Shown: positions 17,733 through 26,962, counted from the stretch's first letter. The stretch is DNA of 64,000 nt from Caulobacter sp. BK020 (GCF_004342605.1 NZ_SLZL01000005.1:248001-312000); one strand, 5' to 3'. The notes: generated by a model from the letters alone, not told the origin. Numbers and translations: made by a program.

Positions 17733-18227
17733 TTAAGCGTTGAGGAAGGCGCCGCGCACATAGACGAGCGGGGCCTTGGCTTCGTCGACCACGACGCGCA
17801 CGACGCGGCCGACCAGGATCTCGTGATCGCCGCCGTCGTGGGCGGCGTGCAGGTCGCATTCGACCGAGGCGACGGCGCCGCAGAGCAGCGGCGCGCCGCA
17901 CACCCCCCCCTCGACCGCGGTCAGGGCGAAACGGTCGTCCGCTCCGCGCCTGGCGAAGCGATGGGCCAGGTCGCCTTGGTCGCTGGCCAGGATGTTGACG
18001 CAGAAGCTCCCGGCCTGGCCCAGCGCCGCCAGGGTGCGGCTGTCGCGCTTGAGGCAGACCATGACCAGCGGCGGATCCATCGACACTGAGCTGAAGGCGC
18101 TGACCGTGGTTCCCACCAGCCGGCCGTCATGACAGACGGTGACCACGGTGACCCCGGCCGCGAAGCTGCCCATGGCCCTGCGGAAGTCGTGCGGCTCGGG
18201 CGCCATGTTCCTGGCGACGGCGCTCAT
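17733..18227 (-). CDS. Flavin reductase family protein (RutF-like)
   Basis: 164 residues. The flavin reductase fold is evident from AMGSFAAGVTVVTVCHDGRLVGTTVSAFSSVSMDPPLVMVCL near the N-terminus and the central SFCVNILASDQ. Such enzymes use NAD(P)H to supply FMNH2 to a separate monooxygenase. Its ATG overlaps the M20 gene's TGA, so it is coupled. In this operon its obvious client is the LLM-class oxygenase at 20250, as RutF serves RutA in the Rut pathway. Confidence 0.92.
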   Translation of the reverse strand: MSAVARNMAPEPHDFRRAMGSFAAGVTVVTVCHDGRLVGTTVSAFSSVSMDPPLVMVCLKRDSRTLAALGQAGSFCVNILASDQGDLAHRFARRGADDRFALTAVEGGVCGAPLLCGAVASVECDLHAAHDGGDHEILVGRVVRVVVDEAKAPLVYVRGAFLNA

Positions 18228-19612
18228 CCTTCGTTCCCGAACGGATTGTCGGGATAGACCGCCGAGGCGGGGCGCTTGCCGCCCTCATCCGGGCTGGCCC
18301 GGCCACAGACGGCCAGGGCGGTCAGGGCGTAGACCAGGGCGCTGTCGACCAGGTCCTGGGGCGTGGGCCGCCAGCGGCGGAAGCCGGTGGTGATGGCCGG
18401 GATGCGCTGCATGTTGAAGACGTTGTGGTCGCGCCACATGCTGGAATAGACCGGATTGGCCAGGGCCACGGGATGTCCCAGGCTCAGCTTGGTGGCGTCG
18501 TCGACGGCGGCGACCAGCGGCGCCACCTCGCGCGCGTCGGCCTCGAAGCCGTGGCGCACGACCACCGGCTCGATGTCGATCCGGCCGAGGCCCGCCTCCC
18601 GGACCATGGCCTCCAGCGAATGCTGCACGTCGGCCACCCTTTGCCTGGGCGTCAGCCCCACCTCCAGATAGAGGTTCACCAGCTCCGTCCCGGCCCCGAA
18701 GGCGTAGGGGATGCCGCCGCGGATCGAGGCGATCTGCGACTTGGGCTGAGCCACCCCGCCGGGGCTGTCATAGCGGCTGGCCTTCTCGTACGCGCCGCTC
18801 CAGGCGTGGATAGCCTCGGTCAGTCGGCCGACCTTGTAGATCGGGTTGGGGTGCTGGGCCGCCGTGGCCGGATGCTCCAGCAGCGGCGTGAACACCCCCT
18901 CCCCCCACACCTGGAAGCGGAACACCGCATAGCCGCAGCCCACCCAGGTCAGGCCGAAGTCGCAACCCTCGGCGGCGATGGCGTAGTCGGGGGCCACCCC
19001 GCCATGGTGGAACAGGTAATGGGCCCCGATGTCCTTGCCCATGTAGGCGACGCCGCGATGCTCCTCGATCGGCTCGGGGCCGATCTCGCCGGGACAGGCG
19101 GTCAGGTACATCTTGCCGGCCAGCTCGTAGCCGGCCGTCTTCAGCGCCTTGGCGGCGATCAGGAAGCAGCTCATCGGGCCGCGATCGTTGGCGATCGGAT
19201 AGCCGTACAGCTTGCCGTCCTCCAGCCAGCACTTCTCCCACTCCGGATTGGCCAGGGTCTCGGGCGCGTACTTGTAGGCGTCCAGGTCCGGGTTCCAGGT
19301 TGGCGCCTCGGTGTCGAGGTGGGCGGTGAACAGCAGGTTCTTGCCGACACCCTTGCCGCCGTGTGTCCCGATGATGTTCGGGCGCTCCGGCGTGGCCCCG
19401 ACCTTGCGCGGCGAGAATCCCTCGCGCGCCATCCAGTCGTAGACGTAGGTGGCGACCTCCAGCTCCTTGCCCGACGGGGCGGGGATGTTGCCCAGGGTCA
19501 GGGCCAGCTCGACGATCTCGTCCTGGCTGATCGCCGTGGCGATCGCGGCCCGGTCCTGGTGGGTGACCTGGTAGGGCGCGGCGGCCCCCAGCGGCGGGAA
19601 TCCGTCAGCCAT
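18224..19612 (-). CDS. M20-family metallohydrolase (deacylase/peptidase-like)
   Basis: 462 residues. The M20 metal-binding motif AHLDTEAP (His98, Asp100), a second Asp in ANDRGP (143), and the acidic segment PGEIGPEP (Glu176) are visible, with a lid/dimerisation domain (about 250-360) after them. The linker residues differ from the canonical GxxDMKGG and EE patterns, so it is a divergent member. M20 enzymes hydrolyse amides, peptides or N-carbamoyl groups with two zinc ions. Between the isochorismatase and flavin reductase genes it likely cuts an amide left after ring opening. It starts just 2 bases after the upstream stop. Confidence 0.85.
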   Translation of the reverse strand: MADGFPPLGAAAPYQVTHQDRAAIATAISQDEIVELALTLGNIPAPSGKELEVATYVYDWMAREGFSPRKVGATPERPNIIGTHGGKGVGKNLLFTAHLDTEAPTWNPDLDAYKYAPETLANPEWEKCWLEDGKLYGYPIANDRGPMSCFLIAAKALKTAGYELAGKMYLTACPGEIGPEPIEEHRGVAYMGKDIGAHYLFHHGGVAPDYAIAAEGCDFGLTWVGCGYAVFRFQVWGEGVFTPLLEHPATAAQHPNPIYKVGRLTEAIHAWSGAYEKASRYDSPGGVAQPKSQIASIRGGIPYAFGAGTELVNLYLEVGLTPRQRVADVQHSLEAMVREAGLGRIDIEPVVVRHGFEADAREVAPLVAAVDDATKLSLGHPVALANPVYSSMWRDHNVFNMQRIPAITTGFRRWRPTPQDLVDSALVYALTALAVCGRASPDEGGKRPASAVYPDNPFGNEG

Positions 19613-19614
19613 GC

Positions 19615-20253
19615 TCAGGCGGCCCCTTTCCAGGCCTGGGCGATCGCGGCCGTGTCGGTCAGGATCGCGCTGTTCAGTTCCATCACCTTCAGCGACGCCT
19701 CGTGGAGGTCGGCCTCGTAGGCGGCGCAGGCGTCGGCGGCGACGAACACGTGGTAGTCCAGGTCGAAGGCGTCGCGGACGGTGCTGTCGACGCAGCACTC
19801 GGTGGTCAGGCCCGCCACCACCAGGGTGTCGACGCCCATGTCTCGCAGGCGCTGGTCCAGGTCGGTGCCGACGAAGGCGCTGTAGCGGGTCTTGCGCACC
19901 ACCAGCTCGCCCGGCGCCGGCTGGGGTCCGTAGAACGCCGAGCCGTTCTCGCCGGCCCGGCAGAGGGCGGCGTCGATCTTCGGGTTTCCGCCGCGCCGGC
20001 GCAGGCGCTCGTTCCAGGCGGCGGAGTCGGTCTCGGGCGTGGTCCACAGGCCGACGAACACCACCGGCGCGCCGGCCGCCCGGGCGTCGGCGACCAGCTT
20101 TTCGGCGGAGGCCAGAGCGGGCTCGACCACGCTCATGTCGACATGGGCGCCTAGCGCCCCGTCCGGCGAGGCGAAGTCGACCTGCATGTCGATCACCAGC
20201 ACCGCCGTGCGGTCGGGCGCGATCCAGACGGCGAGATCCTCAGCCCGAGTCAC
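19615..20253 (-). CDS. Isochorismatase-family cysteine hydrolase (RutB-like)
   Basis: 212 residues from a GTG that overlaps the TGA of the LLM gene (GTGA). The catalytic triad is complete: Asp22 (VIDMQ), Lys121 (VRKTRYSAF) and Cys154 (TTECCVDST). The surrounding residues resemble RutB, which hydrolyses ureidoacrylate peracid/ureidoacrylate to release carbamate. The direct coupling to a RutA-like oxygenase supports a comparable step here, on a different substrate. Other family activities such as N-carbamoylsarcosine amidase remain possible. Confidence 0.88.
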   Translation of the reverse strand: MTRAEDLAVWIAPDRTAVLVIDMQVDFASPDGALGAHVDMSVVEPALASAEKLVADARAAGAPVVFVGLWTTPETDSAAWNERLRRRGGNPKIDAALCRAGENGSAFYGPQPAPGELVVRKTRYSAFVGTDLDQRLRDMGVDTLVVAGLTTECCVDSTVRDAFDLDYHVFVAADACAAYEADLHEASLKVMELNSAILTDTAAIAQAWKGAA

Positions 20254-21314
20254 GAATAGACCGCCCGCAGGCCCGGCAGGATGTCGGCGCCGAACATGGT
20301 CAGCCCCTCCACATAGTCGGGGAAGATCAGCATCAGCCCGTCCAGCTCGCAGTAGCTGACGAATTCCTCGATCTGGGCGGCGCAGGTGGCCGGCGCGCCG
20401 ACCACCGTGTGGGTCATGAAGGCGCCCTGCTGTTTGGCGACGGTGCCCAGTTTCTCGGCCGGCACGCCCCAGCTGGCCAGCATGGCCAGGATCGCGCCCA
20501 TGTCGGCCCCGTCCTTGTAGTGCTCGACCATGGCCGCGGCCTTGGCGTCGGTGTCGCCGTGGACGACCGTGCACATGGCGTAGGTCTTGATGGTCTTGCC
20601 CATCGCCTCGGCGGTCGCCTTGGCCCGCAGCGACGCGTCGCGGCGTTCGTCCGGCGTGCGGCCGCCGATGAAGCAGGCGTCGGCCTCGCGCACCGAGAAC
20701 TGGAAGCCGCGGTCGGACATGCCAGCGCAGACGATCTCGGGACGCGGCCGCGACAGCGGCTTGGGCTTGGACTGGCAGTCCTTCATCGTGAAGAACTTGC
20801 CGGCGAAGTCGACGCTGTCCTCGGCCCACAGACGCTTGACGACGGTGGTCCATTCCTCGGTCAGGGCGTAGCGGTCGTCGTGGGACAGACTGTCGTCCCA
20901 GGCCCCCATCTGGTCGAACTCGCCCTTGTAGGCGCCGGCGACGATATTCAGCCCTGCGCGGCCGCCGCTGATATGGTCCAGCGTGGCGATCATCTTGGCC
21001 GCCACGGCCGGGTTCTGCAGCAGCGGGTGGATGGTGGCCCAGATCCGGACGTTCTTAGTCGCCTCGGCCAGGCCCGCCATCATGGTGACGGACTCCAGGG
21101 CCGTGCCCCAATGGTCGGTCTCGCCGCCGAAGCCCCGGAACTTGCCCATCGACATCACGAAGTCCATGCCGACCTGGTCGGCGGCGACCGCCGCGGCCCG
21201 GTTCTGCTGGTAGAGGCCGTCGAGGACCGGGGTGGTCTTGGAGATGATCCAGCCGCCGTTGGCGACCGGCAGGAAGACCCCGAAATCCTTGTGCTTGGAT
21301 GGACTGTGGAACAT
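20250..21314 (-). CDS. LLM-class flavin-dependent monooxygenase (RutA-like)
   Basis: 354 residues. It resembles pyrimidine oxygenase RutA in several blocks: GVFLPVANGGWIIS at the start, FVMSMGKFRGFGG, ISGGRAGLNIV, and the FFTMKDCQSKPKP/ICAGMSD-type stretch. RutA uses reduced flavin and O2 to open the uracil ring at the amide. The C-terminal part lacks some of the RutA-specific sequence, so the substrate is probably not plain uracil. It lies 13 bases after the MFS gene and is coupled to the hydrolase gene. Confidence 0.88.
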   Translation of the reverse strand: MFHSPSKHKDFGVFLPVANGGWIISKTTPVLDGLYQQNRAAAVAADQVGMDFVMSMGKFRGFGGETDHWGTALESVTMMAGLAEATKNVRIWATIHPLLQNPAVAAKMIATLDHISGGRAGLNIVAGAYKGEFDQMGAWDDSLSHDDRYALTEEWTTVVKRLWAEDSVDFAGKFFTMKDCQSKPKPLSRPRPEIVCAGMSDRGFQFSVREADACFIGGRTPDERRDASLRAKATAEAMGKTIKTYAMCTVVHGDTDAKAAAMVEHYKDGADMGAILAMLASWGVPAEKLGTVAKQQGAFMTHTVVGAPATCAAQIEEFVSYCELDGLMLIFPDYVEGLTMFGADILPGLRAVYS

Positions 21315-21327
21315 GGCGGCTCCTCCT

Positions 21328-22626
21328 CTACGCGGCGTCTTGAAGCATGCCGGGGACCGGTTCGGCGACCGGCTCTTGTGCTGTGGCCTTGCGCGGCGGC
21401 CGCATGAAGCAGGCCGCCACGAAGATTACGCCGATTATGGCGGCGCACACCTGGAAGGTTGGCGTGAAGCTGCCCAGCCGGTCGCGCATCTCGCCGCCGA
21501 CCACCGGCCCAAGGGCCGAGACCGCGCCCACCAGGCAGACCAGGGAGAAGATCTCCAGGTTGTTCTTGCGGCCATAGTAGTTGAGCAGGAGGATGCTGAC
21601 CGCCAGCACCGTCAGGCCGAACCCGATGCCCACGCCCACGGCGAACAGCATCAGCAGCGGCCAGCTGGTGGCGTAGCCCAGGGCCAGGAGGCCGACGGCC
21701 ATCATCCCTTGCGCCCCGGCCAGCAGCCAGCGCGGGTCGACACGATCGCCTAGCAGGCCGCCGCCCATCCGGGCCGCCACCTGCATCAGGGATTCCAGGC
21801 TGATGGCGGTGATCGCCACCGCCGAGGCCACGTGCAGCTCACTCAGATGGGTGGGCGCCAGGCTGACGGCGGTCACCCCGCCCAGCAAGTGGGCGAAATA
21901 GGCGGCCATGATCACCCAAAACTGCGGGGTGCGGACGGCTTCCTTCACCGTCCAATCGACGGCGGTGCGATAGACCTTCGTATTGGCGGGAGCCGCCTGG
22001 ATGTCCTCGGCCACGGCCTTGTCGGTCTCGGCGGCCGCCGCTTCGAGCCAGGCGCGGCCGCCGACCAGGGCCGCGCACAGGGCGCCGACCACCACCGAGG
22101 CCACGGCCTGGGCCCACCAGTAGGGCCGCCAGCCGCCATGGGCCGCGGCCATGCCCGTCACCACCATCCACGGACCGGCGACGCCGCCCAACGAACCGAT
22201 GGTGAAATAGATCCCGAACGGCAGGGCGCGCTTCTTGAACAGCATCGACAGCACGTGGGTGCCGGGGATCAGGGCCATCATCTGGTAGCCCGCGCCCAGC
22301 AACGCCGTGCCCAACCAATAGACCAGCAGCCCCGGCGACAGCGCCAGGCAGGCGAAGCCCGCGACCATCACCGCCGAGCCGGCCAGGATGGCGCCGCGCA
22401 CGCCGATCTTGCGGATCAGGATGGCGGGGAATTTCGACGAGGCTCCGCAGAACGCGCCCAGCAGGGTGAAACCCAGGAAGCCGTGGAAGAAGCTCCAGCC
22501 GTTCTCCTGGATCATCGCCGGCAACACCACGCCCAGCGACGAGAAGGTCGAGGCGGTGATCAGGAACAGCAGGAGGCTCAGCGCGCCGAGCAGCAGCCAG
22601 GCCCTCCACGGGATCGTCGTCGACAT
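21328..22626 (-). CDS. Major facilitator superfamily transporter
   Basis: 432 residues with about 12 hydrophobic segments in two groups of six around a charged loop (residues about 195-225). It has no signature that fixes a substrate; the N-terminal PWRAWLLLGALSLLLFLITA and GVVLPAM resemble monocarboxylate/oxalate-type or nitrate-type carriers. As second gene of the operon after a TonB receptor, it should carry the receptor's cargo across the inner membrane to the RutA-like oxygenase. Confidence 0.88.
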   Translation of the reverse strand: MSTTIPWRAWLLLGALSLLLFLITASTFSSLGVVLPAMIQENGWSFFHGFLGFTLLGAFCGASSKFPAILIRKIGVRGAILAGSAVMVAGFACLALSPGLLVYWLGTALLGAGYQMMALIPGTHVLSMLFKKRALPFGIYFTIGSLGGVAGPWMVVTGMAAAHGGWRPYWWAQAVASVVVGALCAALVGGRAWLEAAAAETDKAVAEDIQAAPANTKVYRTAVDWTVKEAVRTPQFWVIMAAYFAHLLGGVTAVSLAPTHLSELHVASAVAITAISLESLMQVAARMGGGLLGDRVDPRWLLAGAQGMMAVGLLALGYATSWPLLMLFAVGVGIGFGLTVLAVSILLLNYYGRKNNLEIFSLVCLVGAVSALGPVVGGEMRDRLGSFTPTFQVCAAIIGVIFVAACFMRPPRKATAQEPVAEPVPGMLQDAA

Positions 22627-22704
22627 GGGCCTTATGCCTCCGTCAAAGCGGATCCCGCGCCCCGTTTCCCAATCCCTTGGGACTAGGGGGCGCGAGACAG
22701 GGAA

Positions 22705-25167
22705 CTAGAACTTGCGCGACAGAGTCACGCGCCACTCGCGGCCCTTGCTGGGCAGGGCGCCGAGGTTGGCGTAGCTGTCGGCGTCGGGCGTGAAGTAGAG
22801 CTTGTCGAACAGGTTATCGATGTTGGCCGTCACCGTGTACGGCCCGTATTCGTAATAGGCCGAGGCGTTGGCGACATAATAGGCCGGATAGGTCACGGCG
22901 TTCTGGACCGTGCCCGCTGTCTTGGTCACGTGGGTGACGCCCAGCGTGCCGCCGACCTTGCCCCAGCTGTAGTCGTCGCTGGTGTAGGCGCCATACAGGC
23001 TGACCACCGACTTGGGGATCAGGGTGTAGTCGTAGTCGCCCGCCCGGCCCGGCAGGCCGCTGAACGCCCAGACCACATAGGTGCCGCCGAACGCCTGGGC
23101 GCCCGGCACGCCGGCGGTGTAGGCCGGGATGTACTGGAACGAGTTGTCCGGGCCCTTGACGGTGGTGTGCTGGCTGTTGCCAGAGAAGGTGAAGCTGAAG
23201 TTCTCGCTGGCCAGCCAGCGGACCTCCAGCTCCACGCCCTTGGCGCGGGTGCCCGTCGGCGTGCCCGTGATGCCGGTCAGCTGGGTGCGGTTCTGGCGAT
23301 AGCCGGCCAGCGACCCGACCAGCGTGCCCTTCAGCCACTGGAACTTCACCCCGGCCTCGGCCAGGTCGCTGTTCGACAGCCAGGCGTCGCTGGCGTCGGC
23401 CACCAGGCTGGCGGCCACGTCGCCGGCCTGGCTCATCTCCAGCGCCGAGGCCTTGGCGTAGGTGATGTACGGCATGACCCCGCCCGGCGCCTTATAGGTG
23501 GCGCTGGCGGTGTAGGTGAACTTGTCCTTGCCGGCCTTCTGCTCGCCGGGGATCTGGTAGCTGAGCGCGCCGGTGTCGTGCGAGGTGACATCGTAGTCGT
23601 CCCAGCGGCCGCCCAGCATCAGGTTCAGCTTCTCCGCGACCGTCACGTCGGTCATGAAGAACAGGCCTTTCTGGCTCCAGTCGGACTTGTTGTCGTTCTC
23701 CCAGGCCAGGCCCAGCACGCCGGCCCCGGTCTCGGTCCAAAACGGGCTGTCGATGATGTCGGTGGGCGTGGCGCCGAAGCTGATGTCGCGCCGGTCGAGC
23801 GCGATTACGCCGCTGTTGTAGCTCTCGCGCCGACGGCCCGAAAAGTCGCGGTACGAGGCGCCGACGAACGACTTGGCCTTGACGGCGCCGTCCGCGAAGC
23901 TGTTCTCGAAGTTGTAGGTCAGGCGCGCTTCCCAGACCGAGCTGTCGAACCAGGCCGGGTAGCCGTACGACACGAAGCGCTTGTTCTCCTGGTCGTCGTA
24001 GAACAGCTGGGCCTTGATCGTGCTGGTCGGCGACAGGGCCTTGGCCAGGTCGAAGTACAGGGTGTTGGTGTCGGTCTTCGAGAAGTCGGCCGGGCTGATA
24101 TAGACCATGCGCGGCGACAGCTTCACCGTGCCGACGCCGGTGTCCAGGGTATGGGCGGCGTTGGTGTTGTAGAAGCCGTAGTAGGGGATGTAGAGCGGGT
24201 TGAACGTCGGGTCGTAATAATAGGGGTTGGCGCTGTTGCCGCTGATCTCGTTCAGAGTCAGGCGGCCGTTGCCGTCGCTGTCGACCAGGCTGGTGTCACG
24301 GCCGGTCGTGTAGGTCCGGTTGTCGATCAGGCCCTGGGTCAGGCGGTTCCAGCCGGGCGTCTGCACGTCGCCGTCCGAGTGGTACTTCATGCCGCCGAAC
24401 GCCGTGGTCCAGCCGTTGCCGAGGTCGAAGTCGGCCGAGAGCTCGCCGGTCTGGCGGCGCGGATAGATCCCCTTGTAGAAGCTGTGACTGTCCTCGACCT
24501 CGCCATAGGCGTAGACGCCGCCGGTCACCGGCCCCAGGTTCACTGGCAGCCCGACCTGGGCCGTGGCGTTCTTGCGATTGTACGAGCCGAAGGTGGCGGT
24601 GACCTCGCCGGTCGGCTCGCTGAGATAGCCGCCCTCGTTCTTGCCCGACTTCGGGATGAAGTTGAGCATGCCGCCCACCTTGCCCGAGCCGTAGATCGGG
24701 GTCGGCGGGCCGCGCACGATCTGGATCTGATCGGCCGCGCCGATCGGCGTGGAATAGGTGCCGCGGTTCTCGATGCGCTTGAAGCCGCGGAAGTAGTTCT
24801 CGGCCAGGGTGCCGCGGATGTTCAGCGCGCCGGGCACGCCGTAGAAGCTGGCGGTGTAGGTGCCGGGCGAGACGGCGGTCAGGCCGTCGATGGTCTCGAT
24901 GCCGTAGCGCTGCAGGGTGGTGTCGCTGACGAAGCTGGCCGAGCGCGGCGTCTCCAGCAGCGGTTTGTCGAGGCCGAACACGGTGTTGTTGGGCTGGGTC
25001 TCCAGCAGCCCCGCCTTGTCGCGGGCCTTGACCACGATCTCGTCGACGGCGGTCGAGGCGCCCGGATCCACCGCCGGATCGGCGGCGAAGGCAGGCGACG
25101 CGGCGACGGACAGGGCGAGCAGAACAGCGACGGAAGATCCCGTCATCAACAGCCGTTGGTTCGACAT
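22705..25167 (-). CDS. TonB-dependent outer-membrane receptor
   Basis: About 820 residues from ATG 25167 (GAGGA just upstream); 25188 or 25200 are alternative starts. A signal peptide (to SPAFA-AD) is followed by a TonB-box-like DEIVVKAR, a plug domain (ETPRSASFVSD ... VRGPPTPIYGSGKVGGMLNFIPKSG) and a 22-strand barrel ending in Phe (WRVTLSRKF). The plug resembles siderophore-type receptors, but family members also import sugars, vitamins and aromatics. The gene opens the seven-gene operon, so its cargo is probably the pathway's substrate. Upstream is a 590-base region shared with pstS. Confidence 0.93.
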   Translation of the reverse strand: MSNQRLLMTGSSVAVLLALSVAASPAFAADPAVDPGASTAVDEIVVKARDKAGLLETQPNNTVFGLDKPLLETPRSASFVSDTTLQRYGIETIDGLTAVSPGTYTASFYGVPGALNIRGTLAENYFRGFKRIENRGTYSTPIGAADQIQIVRGPPTPIYGSGKVGGMLNFIPKSGKNEGGYLSEPTGEVTATFGSYNRKNATAQVGLPVNLGPVTGGVYAYGEVEDSHSFYKGIYPRRQTGELSADFDLGNGWTTAFGGMKYHSDGDVQTPGWNRLTQGLIDNRTYTTGRDTSLVDSDGNGRLTLNEISGNSANPYYYDPTFNPLYIPYYGFYNTNAAHTLDTGVGTVKLSPRMVYISPADFSKTDTNTLYFDLAKALSPTSTIKAQLFYDDQENKRFVSYGYPAWFDSSVWEARLTYNFENSFADGAVKAKSFVGASYRDFSGRRRESYNSGVIALDRRDISFGATPTDIIDSPFWTETGAGVLGLAWENDNKSDWSQKGLFFMTDVTVAEKLNLMLGGRWDDYDVTSHDTGALSYQIPGEQKAGKDKFTYTASATYKAPGGVMPYITYAKASALEMSQAGDVAASLVADASDAWLSNSDLAEAGVKFQWLKGTLVGSLAGYRQNRTQLTGITGTPTGTRAKGVELEVRWLASENFSFTFSGNSQHTTVKGPDNSFQYIPAYTAGVPGAQAFGGTYVVWAFSGLPGRAGDYDYTLIPKSVVSLYGAYTSDDYSWGKVGGTLGVTHVTKTAGTVQNAVTYPAYYVANASAYYEYGPYTVTANIDNLFDKLYFTPDADSYANLGALPSKGREWRVTLSRKF

Positions 25168-25406
25168 GACGTCCTCGTTCGAGGCCATCGCGCCCATCAC
25201 CCGCGGTGATTATCCCCAGGACGACGCCTCTTGAGAGGCAGCATCACCCAACCGCCGTCGTGTGGCCGGATTGGTCTCTGACATTTTGAAGGAAATGTCT
25301 CCAGCGCCCGGTTCTTGTTCAGGCGCCGCCCGGTTTCGCACGACGAAGGTCAAGAAACTTGATCCGCCGCGCACAAGGGGCCGCCAAAAGCGTTGGCGCG
25401 CGACGC

Positions 25407-25559
25407 TCAGCGAGGGCTGGTGTCGAGCCAGACAACGTCGCCGCGATCGCGGTCGTGAACCCAGGGCATGGCCCTGACGCCGTCCCAGGCGGCGGTGATC
25501 AGGCCGCAGGTGATGACGCACAGGAAGGCAAGGCTGCGGATCGTGGCAAGCGCGGACAT
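25407..25559 (-). CDS. Possible 50-residue membrane-anchored small protein
   Basis: An ATG at 25559, preceded by GAGGAG 10 bases upstream, opens a 50-codon frame. It encodes a hydrophobic N-terminal helix (LAFLCVITCGLITAAW, residues 10-25) and a short charged tail ending DTSPR. It lies alone in the 590-base gap between the TonB receptor and pstS genes. Good ribosome-binding site and membrane-like composition support it, but there is no homology evidence, and it may be chance. Confidence 0.4.
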   Translation of the reverse strand: MSALATIRSLAFLCVITCGLITAAWDGVRAMPWVHDRDRGDVVWLDTSPR

Positions 25560-25687
25560 GGACAGGGGTCTCCTCGGCCGCGAGGATGCGGGGTCATGGT
25601 TGCCGCTTGGTTGACAGGCCCCGCGCGCTGGCGCGACCGACTGACGCGCGCTCCGGGAGACGCCGGGCGATCATCCGTGAACGGACG

Positions 25688-25720
25688 CTGTCGCAAATCT
25701 GTCGCCAAACTGTGACAAAT
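25688..25720 (+). promoter_or_regulatory. Triple PhoB box upstream of pstS
   Basis: Three consecutive 11-base units start with CTGTCGC, CTGTCGC and CTGTGAC, each followed by an AT-rich ACAAAT-like spacer (688-698, 699-709, 710-720). This is the CTGTCA-N5 tandem array of PhoB boxes, about 70 bases before the pstS start. It predicts induction under phosphate limitation. Confidence 0.8.
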
Positions 25721-25790
25721 GACGGCCGCATAGGACGTAGAGTTCGTTCACCCCTCCTTCTCGTCCCTCTCGAAAGTAGGAATGTCCCCC

Positions 25791-26831
25791 ATGAAGACCC
25801 TGCTCGGAGCCACCGCGGCGCTCGGCCTGCTGGCTGGCGCGTCCAACGCCCACGCCGCCCGCGACTATGTCTGGGCCGCCGGCTCCTCGACCGTGTTCCC
25901 CTTCTCCACTCGTACCGCCGAGAACTTCGCCAAGAAGACCGGCAAGAAGTCGCCCAAGATCGAGAGCCTGGGCACCGGCGGCGGCATCAAGATGTTCTGC
26001 GGCGGCATGGGCGAGAAGTTCCCCGACATCGCCAACGCCTCGCGCCCGATGAAGAAGTCCGAGTTCGAGGCCTGCAAGGCCAAGGGCGTCAACAACATCG
26101 TCGAGCTGAAGATCGGCTTCGACGGCATCGTCGTGGCGATGGACAAGTCCTCGCCCGACTACAGCTTCAAGGTCGAGCACCTGTATCTGGGCCTGGGTCA
26201 GAACGTGCTGCGCGGCGGCCAGTTCGTGGCCAATCCGTACAAGACCTGGAAGGACGTCGGCGCCGGCCTGCCGGCCAACCGCATCCTGGTCTACGGCCCG
26301 CCGCCCACCTCGGGCACCCGCGACGCCTTCGTCGAGCTGGCCATCGAGGGCGGCGCCAAGAAGTTCCCGACCGCCAAGGCCCTGGCCGAGAAGGACGAGA
26401 AGGGCTTCAAGGCCAAGGTCGATCCGCTGCGCACCGACGGCGGCTGGGTGGACGCCGGCGAGAACGACAACGCCATCGTCGGCACCATCGAGAAGACCCC
26501 CGGCGCCCTGGGCGTGTTCGGCTACAGCTTCCTTGAGGAGAACGCCAACCGCATCAAGGGCGCGGCCGTCAACGGCGTGAAGCCCTCGGCCCAGACGATC
26601 GCCAGCGGCCAGTACCCGCTGTCGCGCTCGCTCTACATCTACGTCAAGAAGGACCAGGTTGGCGTGACCCCGGGCCTGAAGGAATTCATCGCCGAGTTCG
26701 TGTCCGACGCGGCGACCGGCCGGGGCGGCTACCTGCAGGGCCGCGGCCTGATCCCCCTGCCCCCGGCCCAGCACGAAGCCGTGAAGGCCGCCGCCGCCAA
26801 GCTGCCGCCGATGGCCGCGCCGAAGTCCTAG
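25791..26831 (+). CDS. pstS: Periplasmic phosphate-binding protein, PstS family
   Basis: 346 residues after ATG 25791 (AGGA upstream). A signal peptide ends near NAHAA. The mature protein has the PBP-like fold with VWAAGSSTVFPFS (phosphate-loop Ser/Thr), GTGGGIKMFCGG and PTSGTRDAFVE, which contact phosphate in PstS. It should capture Pi for an ABC importer or act in phosphate signalling. The pstCAB genes do not follow; the gene is monocistronic between PhoB boxes and a strong terminator. Its closest relatives are the 'PstS-like' proteins common in Caulobacterales. Confidence 0.9.
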   Translation: MKTLLGATAALGLLAGASNAHAARDYVWAAGSSTVFPFSTRTAENFAKKTGKKSPKIESLGTGGGIKMFCGGMGEKFPDIANASRPMKKSEFEACKAKGVNNIVELKIGFDGIVVAMDKSSPDYSFKVEHLYLGLGQNVLRGGQFVANPYKTWKDVGAGLPANRILVYGPPPTSGTRDAFVELAIEGGAKKFPTAKALAEKDEKGFKAKVDPLRTDGGWVDAGENDNAIVGTIEKTPGALGVFGYSFLEENANRIKGAAVNGVKPSAQTIASGQYPLSRSLYIYVKKDQVGVTPGLKEFIAEFVSDAATGRGGYLQGRGLIPLPPAQHEAVKAAAAKLPPMAAPKS

Positions 26832-26850
26832 ACTTAGGCGCCCCAGACGA

Positions 26851-26882
26851 AAAAGGGCCCCGGATCACTCCGGGGCCCTTTT
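26851..26882 (+). terminator. Rho-independent terminator of pstS
   Basis: A perfect 13-bp stem AAAAGGGCCCCGG/CCGGGGCCCTTTT with a 6-base loop ends in a T-run. It follows the pstS stop by 19 bases. Confidence 0.92.
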
Positions 26883-26962
26883 GCATTTCAGGTGCAAGCG
26901 CGCAGATCTTGACCCGCCGGGGTCGTCGGCGCTCGATGAACGCCCAGTCAGCGGAGAACGCT

